This document shows, one piece after another, positions 1-6,185 of a DNA stretch of 13,298 bases (position 1 is its first letter; every line of letters starts with the position of its first letter). The stretch is taken from contig SLHS01000040.1 in NCBI GenBank assembly GCA_007136035.1, positions 1-13,298 on the forward strand, read 5' to 3'. The stretch is from Patescibacteria group bacterium (GTDB lineage Bacteria > Patescibacteriota > Dojkabacteria > SC72 > T1SED10-24). A program made the translations under genes and the position numbers. A model generated the notes under the pieces. That model was given only the letters and a program-made list of their open reading frames with translations, was not told the DNA's origin and did no database searches.

Positions 1-165
1 AGAATTTCCCTTACTCAATTCCTGAGCATTACAAGGAGGACAATCACAAAACTCTTCTACAAAGACCTCTTTTTCAAAAACAATCCAGAAACAAACGTGT
101 AGCAACAGCATTATAAAAAAAAGCTTAACAAAAAACCAAAATTTGCTCATCCTCCTGGCACCCAT
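1..165 (-). CDS. Membrane-anchored hypothetical protein, N-terminal part only (runs off left edge)
   Basis: The minus strand is open from an ATG at 165 to the window edge, 55 codons with no stop. The peptide begins MGARRMSKFWFFVKLFF and has one strong hydrophobic stretch at about residues 9-30, preceded by basic residues, so it reads as a signal anchor or uncleaved signal peptide. A short acidic and cysteine-rich segment (CDCPPC, about residues 40-45) follows and would lie outside the membrane. A second in-frame ATG at 150 would give MSKFWFFV and removes the odd arginine-rich start. The AGGAGG at 151-156 touches that ATG with no spacing, so it is not a usable ribosome site. I do not recognise the family. 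The gene is divergent from gyrB and shares its control region. A real gene is likely because the signal anchor sits exactly at the N-terminus, but most of the protein is out of view. Confidence 0.6.
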   Translation of the reverse strand, partial: MGARRMSKFWFFVKLFFIMLLLHVCFWIVFEKEVFVEEFCDCPPCNAQELSKGNS

Positions 166-169
166 AATC

Positions 170-189
170 ATAATATAATATAATATAAT
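170..189. repeat. Tandem repeat, four copies of ATAAT
   Basis: Four perfect head-to-tail copies of the pentamer ATAAT lie between the divergent left-edge gene and gyrB. On the plus strand they create overlapping TATAAT hexamers at 174, 179 and 184. On the minus strand they create TATATT hexamers, one of them (177-182) 17 nt from a TTGTAA at 200-205 that could serve the minus-strand gene. It may be a promoter-associated microsatellite whose copy number can vary. Confidence 0.8.
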
Positions 190-205
190 ACAGTATAAAT
201 TACAA
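177..205 (-). promoter_or_regulatory. Possible promoter for the left-edge minus-strand gene
   Basis: Read on the minus strand: TTGTAA at 205-200, a 17-nt spacer, then TATATT at 182-177 inside the ATAAT repeat. The -10 is 26 nt from the ATG at 150 and 11 nt from the ATG at 165, which slightly favours the inner start. In such AT-rich sequence this could be chance. Confidence 0.3.
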
Positions 206-223
206 AAGAAGCTATTTTGGAAA

Positions 224-253
224 TTGAACTTTCCAGACATAATGTGATATAAA
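224..253 (+). promoter_or_regulatory. gyrB operon promoter
   Basis: TTGAAC at 224-229, an 18-nt spacer and TATAAA at 248-253, with a TG one base upstream of the -10 (extended -10). Predicted transcription would start near 260 and give a leader of about 65 nt before gyrB, the longest leader in the window. The -35 hexamer is the loop of an inverted repeat, TGGAAA (218-223) and TTTCCA (230-235), which could be an operator. Confidence 0.5.
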
Positions 254-324
254 GGATAGGCGAGTTTGATTTTTCAGCCCATAATTCCTTTTGAATTGTT
301 AATTTAAGACACCTAAAGCCATTT

Positions 325-2235
325 ATGAAAGACAAGCAAGATAATTACGATTCGTCTCAAATTCAGGTTCTAGAAGGTTTGCAAGCTGTAAGGAAAAGGC
401 CAGCGATGTATATTGGTTCTACGGATAAACATGGACTACATCATATTGTTACTGAAGTACTAGATAACTCTGTTGACGAAGCTATTGCAGGATTCTGTGA
501 TAATATTTGGATTAATCTGAAAAAAGACGGGAGCATAACTATAGAAGATAATGGCCGTGGTATACCGATAGACACACACCCTACAACCAAAAAATCCACT
601 TTAGAAACTGTTATGACAAGTTTGCATGCTGGAGGTAAATTCGAATCCGGAGCATACAAAGTTTCAGGGGGCTTACATGGAGTCGGTATAAAATGTACAA
701 ATGCACTATCAGAATTTATGCAAACCACTGTTTTTAAAGATGGGAAAATATACAAACAAAAATATGAAAGAGGAGATGTTGTTTCCGAAGTCGAAGAAAT
801 AGGCGTAACTGAAAAAACTGGTACTATACACCATTTCAAACCAGACCCTGAAGTTTTTACCGAGACGAATTTTGACTTTAAAACCATATTGGGGAAATGT
901 AGACAACATGCATACTTAACAGCAGGTCTGAAATTCACTTTAACTGATGAAAGAGAACAAGAACCTATTGTATACCAACTTTACTTTGAAGATGGTATCA
1001 AGTCCTTTGTTAAGTTTTTCAACATCAATGAAAAAACAATCTCAAACGTTTGTTATATACAAGGACATGAGAGTGACATAATAGTTGAATGTGCAATTCA
1101 ATACAGTTCTGCGTTAGACGAAAAAGTCCGTTGCTATACAAATAATATATTGAATCCAGAAGGGGGAACCCATTTAACTGGTTTTAAAGTCGCTTTAACA
1201 AAAGCTATAAACAACTATGCACAAACAAATGACATAGCGAAAGGCGTAAAAGACAAACTTGGTGGAGAAGATGTAAGGGAGGGACTAACAGCAATAGTTT
1301 CGGTTAAAGTTCCAGACCCACAATTTGAAGGACAAACAAAAATTAAGCTAAATAACCCTGAGGTACAAAGTGTTGTTCAAAAAATTGTCAGAGAAGGCCT
1401 TGAAAGCTACTTTAATGAGAATCCAAAAGAAGGGAAAAACATTGTTTCCAAAGCTGTTTTAGCATACAAAGCAAGAGCCGCAGCAAAAGCAGCTAGAGAT
1501 GCCGTAATAAGGAAAGGAGCGTTAGAAGGAGGTGGGTTACCTGGAAAACTGGCTGACTGTGCGAGTAAAAACCCTGCAGAATGTGAACTATATCTCGTAG
1601 AGGGAGACTCTGCTGGTGGCTCAGCCAAGCAGGGAAGGGATCGTCATACTCAAGCTGTACTTCCATTAGGAGGTAAGCCAATAAATAGTCAAAAATATAG
1701 AATAGATAGAGTTTTAAACAATCCAGAACTTAAAGATTTCATTATCGCCCTAGGTTGCGGAGTAGGAGAGAATATGGATCTTAAAAAACTAAGATACCAT
1801 AAAATTATATTAATGAATGATGCTGATGTTGATGGTTTACACATAACAACATTAGTACTTACATTAATATTTAGATATTTAAGACCTTTAATAGAACAGG
1901 GCTACATATATGTCGCTCAACCACCACTTTTTAAGGTAGAAGTAGGTAAAGAGAAATTCTATTTTCTCAACGATGAAGAAAAAAATGAATTTGTTAAAAA
2001 AGTCGAAGCTAGTGGTAAAAAACCCGTTATAAACAGATTCAAAGGACTAGGAGAAATGAATCCAGATCAACTTTGGGAAACTACAATGAATCCAGAAACA
2101 AGAGCATTGAAACAAGTAACCATAGAGGATGCAGAAATAGCAGAAGAAACTTTTGAAATGCTTATGGGAGAAGAAGTCCCTCCAAGAAGAAGATTTATCA
2201 AAAGCAACGCAAAAAGTGCTAATTTAGACGTATAA
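325..2235 (+). CDS. gyrB: DNA gyrase subunit B
   Basis: ATPase subunit of DNA gyrase, which with GyrA introduces negative supercoils using ATP. The 636-residue length matches the short gyrB type without the long insertion of enteric bacteria. The N-terminal GHKL ATPase domain shows EVLDNSVDEA near residue 44 (the Glu that activates water) and the DNGRGIP motif near 75-81. The transducer domain follows. The TOPRIM domain has EGDSAGGSAKQGR from Glu426 and the metal-binding DADVDG from Asp499. The C-terminus has the usual NRFKGLGEMN and LWETTMNPETR segments. The residue matching E. coli Lys447 in the PLKGK motif is Gly449 here (PLGGK), a site tied to quinolone response in E. coli. The ATG at 325 has no Shine-Dalgarno sequence, and the protein start fits the family. 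It is first in an operon with the DUF4013-like gene (3-nt gap) and gyrA. Gyrase rather than ParE is supported by the GyrA box in the partner. Confidence 0.97.
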   Translation: MKDKQDNYDSSQIQVLEGLQAVRKRPAMYIGSTDKHGLHHIVTEVLDNSVDEAIAGFCDNIWINLKKDGSITIEDNGRGIPIDTHPTTKKSTLETVMTSLHAGGKFESGAYKVSGGLHGVGIKCTNALSEFMQTTVFKDGKIYKQKYERGDVVSEVEEIGVTEKTGTIHHFKPDPEVFTETNFDFKTILGKCRQHAYLTAGLKFTLTDEREQEPIVYQLYFEDGIKSFVKFFNINEKTISNVCYIQGHESDIIVECAIQYSSALDEKVRCYTNNILNPEGGTHLTGFKVALTKAINNYAQTNDIAKGVKDKLGGEDVREGLTAIVSVKVPDPQFEGQTKIKLNNPEVQSVVQKIVREGLESYFNENPKEGKNIVSKAVLAYKARAAAKAARDAVIRKGALEGGGLPGKLADCASKNPAECELYLVEGDSAGGSAKQGRDRHTQAVLPLGGKPINSQKYRIDRVLNNPELKDFIIALGCGVGENMDLKKLRYHKIILMNDADVDGLHITTLVLTLIFRYLRPLIEQGYIYVAQPPLFKVEVGKEKFYFLNDEEKNEFVKKVEASGKKPVINRFKGLGEMNPDQLWETTMNPETRALKQVTIEDAEIAEETFEMLMGEEVPPRRRFIKSNAKSANLDV

Positions 2236-2238
2236 AAA

Positions 2239-3045
2239 ATGGACATCATTAATACTAAAATAGAAGATATACTAAAATTTCCCTTTAAAGAAAAGGACTG
2301 GTTTAGTACTTTCGGTATATATACAATAATAAGTTTGTTTTCAGGAATTCTTGTTTTCTTCTCTTTCCTTTTTCTTTTCTTTGGTGGAGCATTTATATTC
2401 GAAGACATAACCATTGGCATATTCATTAGTATACCGATTTTCATTCTAGCGATAATCTTTTTCATAATAACTCTCTATTTACAAGGCTACATACTTGAAA
2501 TGATAAGTTATGTGAAAGAAGGAAAAGCTGAAAAGCCAAAACATGATAATTTTGCAATAAAATTGAAAAAGGGATTCGATCGACTTTTGCTAGGTATTGG
2601 ACCAGTAATCATTTCAATTATAATTTTGTCTCTTTCCATAGCAATTATTTTCTGGGGAGCAAACATCATTGAAACAACTCCTACATTAGGAATAATTTTA
2701 ATAATTGCCGGTATTTTTAAAACCTTGTTTTCAATACTAATCACAATTGCAGTTTCAACGATGATAATACCATCAATGCTTTACATATATTTAGAAACAA
2801 ACTCTGTGATAAAAGGATACAATTTAAAAAATATTTGGATAATAGTTAGAAATATGTGGAAAAGTTTTCTTATTGTCTACGCATTTAGTTTTGTACTTGC
2901 AATAATAGTTTCTACTTTAGGACAAATGCCATGTATAGGCTCTTTTATATTAATAATTGGAACAGCCTACACTACATTCGTAGTTGCATTTCTCACTGGA
3001 AGAATTTTTGTCGAAATAGATAAATTAAAACTACTTAAATCATAA
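2239..3045 (+). CDS. DUF4013-like polytopic membrane protein inside the gyrase operon
   Basis: A 268-residue integral membrane protein with about six or seven hydrophobic segments (roughly 25-52, 58-80, 117-140, 148-180, 206-226, 229-252) and no cleavable signal peptide. The N-terminal part (DILKFPFKEKDW), the cytoplasmic loop GYILEMISYVKEGKAEKPK (83-101) and the following KLKKGFDRLLLGI resemble the DUF4013 family as I remember it; this is by eye, not a search. The function of that family is not known to me, and no catalytic motif is visible. The gene begins 3 nt after the gyrB stop, and its TAA shares one base with the gyrA ATG (TAATG), so the three are almost certainly one transcript with coupled translation. 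A polytopic protein between gyrase subunits is unexpected. It may be a passenger in a compact genome or may link topology to the membrane; the sequence does not decide. Confidence 0.85.
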   Translation: MDIINTKIEDILKFPFKEKDWFSTFGIYTIISLFSGILVFFSFLFLFFGGAFIFEDITIGIFISIPIFILAIIFFIITLYLQGYILEMISYVKEGKAEKPKHDNFAIKLKKGFDRLLLGIGPVIISIIILSLSIAIIFWGANIIETTPTLGIILIIAGIFKTLFSILITIAVSTMIIPSMLYIYLETNSVIKGYNLKNIWIIVRNMWKSFLIVYAFSFVLAIIVSTLGQMPCIGSFILIIGTAYTTFVVAFLTGRIFVEIDKLKLLKS

Positions 3046-5786
3046 TGAACGGTGAAAAACTAGAAAACAAAGAAAAAGAAGGAATAGAATTTTACACACC
3101 CTCTTATGAACCAGGTTCTGTAATACCAAGATCCATTATAGATGAAATGAAGTCTAACTATCTCGATTATTCTATGTCCGTTATTGTTGCAAGAGCACTC
3201 CCCGAAGTCAAAGACGGTCTTAAACCTTCACAAAGGAGAATTCTCGTTTCAATGAACGACCTTGGCTTAACGCCTAGTGCACATTATAGAAAATCAGCAA
3301 AAATCGCTGGTGACACATCAGGTAATTACCATCCTCACGGAGAATCTGTTGTTTATCCAACAATGGTAAAACTCGCCCAAGACTTTTCTACAAGATATCC
3401 ATTAGTTGATGGGCAAGGTAATTTTGGTAGTATTGACGGAGACCCTGCTGCGGCAATGAGGTACACAGAAGCTCGAATGGCAAAGTATACGATGGAAATT
3501 ATTAGAGATTTAGATAAAGGGACAGTAACGTTCATTCAAAACTATGATGGAACTAGATTAGAACCAGAAGTTCTACCATCACTTTTCCCAAACCTTCTGT
3601 GCAATGGTAGCGATGGAATTGCTGTAGGTATGGCAACAAAAATACCCCCACACAATTTAACAGAAGTTCTCAACGCGTTAATAGCAATGATTGAAAAGGG
3701 AAATAGTTGGGAAGGAAAACATATCTACAATGAACTTAGAGAAACAAGAGAAAAAAAAGAGGAAATACCAAAAACTTTAAATTCACATCCACTTTCATAC
3801 TTAGAAAACTACACCTCAGAAGAAGGAGAAATAAAAGAACTAAAAAAGAGAATTTCTAAAGAAAATGGAGAAGAGTACCTTTATCCAATTTTTGAATCAG
3901 ATATTACCCCTGAAGAATTGATAGAACATATTTCAGGGCCAGATTTTCCTACGGGAGGGACAATATATGATCAAAAAGAAATAATCAATATGTACGCTAC
4001 CGGAAAAGGCAGAGTATTAACACGAGCAAAAGCTTCAATAGAAGAAGGAAAAGGAGGTAAGTTTCAAATAATTGTTACAGAAATACCATATCAAGTTAAT
4101 AAAGCTCATTTGCTTGAAAAAATTGCCTTTCTAGTAAAAGAAAAAAAGTTAACAGGCATTTCAGATCTTAGAGACGAATCAAACCGTGATGGTATGAGAA
4201 TAGTTATAGTTCTTAAAAAAGATGCACAACCTAAAACAGTCCTAAACAAGCTCTACAAATATACAGAGATGCAGAAAGCCTTCAACTCAAACATGATAGC
4301 ACTGGTCGATCAAGAACCAATTACACTAACGCTAAAAAGGATGCTTGAGCTCTTCCTTTCATTTAGAATCTCTGTGACTATCAGGAGATACGAATACGAT
4401 TTGGCACAAGCCAAATACAGAGGACACATATTAGAGGGATTGCTTAAAGCTCTAGACATGCTTGATGAAGTAATCGCCACTATTAGAGCATCAAAAACTC
4501 AAGAGGAAGCAAAGGAAAATTTGATAAATAAATTTGAATTCACACATGTACAGGCACAAGCTATTTTGGACATGCAATTAAGACGACTTGCTGCACTAGA
4601 AAGAGAGAAACTTAATGATGAATACAAAGAAATAAAAGCAAAAATTGGAAATTATCTTAAGATTCTAACAAACCAAGATGAAATTCTTTCAGTTATTAAA
4701 AATGACCTAGAAGCACTGAAAGATAAATTTGGAGATGAAAGAAGGACTAAAGTTATCAAAGGAAAAATTGATGAAATCGCAGAGGAAGACCTTGTACCCT
4801 CTGAAGATACTTTCATAACAATAAGTCATTCTGGATATGTAAAAAGACTTTCTCCAGAAACATACAGAACACAAAAAAGAGGGGGTAAAGGTGTAATGGG
4901 TGCTGTCACAAAAGAAGATGATTTCATTAAGCACGCATTGCTTTGCAATACACACGATGATTTAATGCTTTTTACAAATACTGGTAGAGTTTTTATTTCA
5001 AAGGCATATGATATCCCAGAGTTCAGTAGAACAGCAAAAGGCTTACCTATCGTAAACTTAGTATCACTAAACCAAGGTGAATTAATTACTAGCGTTTTAA
5101 CAAGAAAACCAAGTGGTGGAATAATGAGTGTAGAAGAAATAGAAGAGGGACAGGAAGAAAAAGGTCTCGTAAAGAGAGAAGATTTTAAATTTTTACTCAT
5201 GGCTACCAAAAAAGGAACCGTAAAGAAAACAGACATCAAGGACTTTGAAAAAATTAGAGCTAATGGCTTAATATCAATAAAACTAGACAAAGAAGATGAA
5301 TTAAAATGGGTAAAACCAACAACAGGGAATGACGAAATAATTGTTGTAACAGCAATGGGTAGATGTATAAGGTTTAATGAAAAAGGCATAAGGCCAACAG
5401 GAAGAAACAGTCGGGGGGTTAGAGGTATAAAGTTCAAATTCGACGATGACGAAGTTATTTCAATGGATGCAATAAGAAGTAACGAGCATAAACTTTTTAT
5501 TCTTTCAGAAAAGGGTTTCGGTAAAATGACAACATTAGATCAATATCCCACACAAGGTAGGGGAGGTTCTGGAGTTTTTACATTCAGAGTAAAAGATAAA
5601 ACAGGGAAAGTTGTTGCTGCCAGAACTATGGACAACCCAGAAAAGGAAATTGTTGTTGTTTCAAGGAATGGTGTCGTTATAAGATCGGGAGTCACAGATA
5701 TACCATCTTTAGGAAGACAAACTTCTGGTGTAAGAATAATGAAACTAAAAGAAGATGATATGGTAGCTACTTGTGCTTTACTATAA
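3045..5786 (+). CDS. gyrA: DNA gyrase subunit A
   Basis: DNA-cleaving and DNA-wrapping subunit of gyrase. The winged-helix domain shows HPHGES at 96-101 and the active-site tyrosine Tyr140 in AAMRYTEAR, equivalent to E. coli Tyr122. The tower and coiled-coil regions follow, with QAQAILDMQLRRL near the C-gate. The C-terminal beta-pinwheel starts near 585 and carries a GyrA box, QKRGGKG at 610-616, which marks this as gyrase rather than ParC. A later degenerate copy reads QGRGGSG. At 913 residues it is longer than the usual 800-875 because of an insertion of about 65 charged residues (about 220-285) before ITPEELIEHISGPDFP, and an acidic insertion of about 27 residues (687-713) between pinwheel blades. 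In the quinolone region Ser83 is kept (Ser101), but Asp87 is replaced by Pro105. The ATG at 3045 overlaps the upstream stop by one base. Last gene of the operon. Confidence 0.97.
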   Translation: MNGEKLENKEKEGIEFYTPSYEPGSVIPRSIIDEMKSNYLDYSMSVIVARALPEVKDGLKPSQRRILVSMNDLGLTPSAHYRKSAKIAGDTSGNYHPHGESVVYPTMVKLAQDFSTRYPLVDGQGNFGSIDGDPAAAMRYTEARMAKYTMEIIRDLDKGTVTFIQNYDGTRLEPEVLPSLFPNLLCNGSDGIAVGMATKIPPHNLTEVLNALIAMIEKGNSWEGKHIYNELRETREKKEEIPKTLNSHPLSYLENYTSEEGEIKELKKRISKENGEEYLYPIFESDITPEELIEHISGPDFPTGGTIYDQKEIINMYATGKGRVLTRAKASIEEGKGGKFQIIVTEIPYQVNKAHLLEKIAFLVKEKKLTGISDLRDESNRDGMRIVIVLKKDAQPKTVLNKLYKYTEMQKAFNSNMIALVDQEPITLTLKRMLELFLSFRISVTIRRYEYDLAQAKYRGHILEGLLKALDMLDEVIATIRASKTQEEAKENLINKFEFTHVQAQAILDMQLRRLAALEREKLNDEYKEIKAKIGNYLKILTNQDEILSVIKNDLEALKDKFGDERRTKVIKGKIDEIAEEDLVPSEDTFITISHSGYVKRLSPETYRTQKRGGKGVMGAVTKEDDFIKHALLCNTHDDLMLFTNTGRVFISKAYDIPEFSRTAKGLPIVNLVSLNQGELITSVLTRKPSGGIMSVEEIEEGQEEKGLVKREDFKFLLMATKKGTVKKTDIKDFEKIRANGLISIKLDKEDELKWVKPTTGNDEIIVVTAMGRCIRFNEKGIRPTGRNSRGVRGIKFKFDDDEVISMDAIRSNEHKLFILSEKGFGKMTTLDQYPTQGRGGSGVFTFRVKDKTGKVVAARTMDNPEKEIVVVSRNGVVIRSGVTDIPSLGRQTSGVRIMKLKEDDMVATCALL

Positions 5787-5799
5787 AGTAAAGACAAAA

Positions 5800-5826
5800 C
5801 CCATAGTTGCAACTATGGGCCCTTTC
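5800..5826 (+). terminator. Probable intrinsic terminator of the gyrase operon (perfect palindrome)
   Basis: CCCATAGTTG (5800-5809) is followed directly by its exact reverse complement (5810-5819), 13 nt after the gyrA stop. The RNA could fold into a GC-closed hairpin of about 8 bp. The tail is CCCTTTCT rather than a clean U-run, so termination may be weak. Its centre holds the -35 of the next promoter, so the palindrome could instead, or also, be an operator. Confidence 0.5.
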
Positions 5827-5835
5827 TGATATAAT
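5807..5835 (+). promoter_or_regulatory. Promoter of the 81-residue exported protein gene
   Basis: TTGCAA at 5807-5812, a 17-nt spacer and a consensus TATAAT at 5830-5835, with TG at 5827-5828 making an extended -10. Transcription would begin near 5842, leaving a leader of about 26 nt. The -35 lies at the exact centre of the 20-bp palindrome 5800-5819. Confidence 0.7.
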
Positions 5836-5867
5836 GCTAATCACGAATAAATTGATTAGTAAAAAAC

Positions 5868-6113
5868 ATGAGAAAGATAGGTAAACATACTATATTTTTG
5901 CTAATATTTTTGTTATCAAACATTAATATAGTTAGTGCTAAAGTTCCTGAAGTAAAAGGAGTTAGTATACCCACTGTTTACGGGGTACACGACCCAATAG
6001 ATACAAGCCTAGGAGGTATAGAATGGATATTTATTCTTGCATTATTTGTATTCATTGCTGGATTAGTTTTAATCGTAAACGGTAGAAGCTTAAAGAGCCA
6101 AGTTGAGAAATAA
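5868..6113 (+). CDS. Small exported, membrane-anchored protein of unknown function
   Basis: This 81-residue protein has a clear signal peptide: basic MRKIGKH, hydrophobic core to about residue 22, and a plausible cleavage after VSA at 22-24. A short exterior segment (25-50, with GVSIPTVYGVHDPID) follows, then one transmembrane helix (about 52-71) and a short basic cytoplasmic tail (NGRSLKSQVEK). If the signal is cut, the mature protein is about 57 residues, with its N-terminus outside and C-terminus inside. I do not recognise the family. It has its own promoter (5807-5835), and the next gene has another promoter starting 6 nt after this stop, so it is probably transcribed mainly alone. The signal-loop-helix plan makes a chance ORF unlikely. 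It could be a small subunit of an envelope complex, but nothing in the window identifies the partner. Confidence 0.8.
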   Translation: MRKIGKHTIFLLIFLLSNINIVSAKVPEVKGVSIPTVYGVHDPIDTSLGGIEWIFILALFVFIAGLVLIVNGRSLKSQVEK

Positions 6114-6119
6114 CTATTA

Positions 6120-6148
6120 TTGACTAAAACTATAGCCTGTAGTATAAT
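6120..6148 (+). promoter_or_regulatory. Strong promoter of the 405-residue protein gene
   Basis: TTGACT at 6120-6125, a 17-nt spacer and TATAAT at 6143-6148, together 11 of 12 consensus bases. Transcription should start near 6155, giving a leader of about 31 nt. This is one of the two best sigma-70-type promoters in the window. Confidence 0.8.
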
Positions 6149-6185
6149 TAAGAATATGATTAAATAAAATTTAAAATCAAAAAAT

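Noticed and set aside
151..156. AGGAGG on the minus strand as a ribosome-binding site
   Set aside because: It abuts the ATG at 150 with no spacer and is part of the coding frame from the ATG at 165.
441..938. Long minus-strand reading frame opposite gyrB
   Set aside because: It lies wholly within gyrB, has no promoter or domain, and its composition is what the complement of the gyrB codons gives.
4826..5437. 203-codon minus-strand frame opposite gyrA
   Set aside because: A shadow of the conserved GyrA C-terminal domain; rich in Ser/Pro/Phe from complementing Glu/Lys codons, no recognisable motif.
325..5786. Topoisomerase IV (parE/parC) instead of gyrase
   Set aside because: The A subunit has a GyrA box (QKRGGKG) in a full C-terminal pinwheel, which ParC proteins lack or have degenerated.
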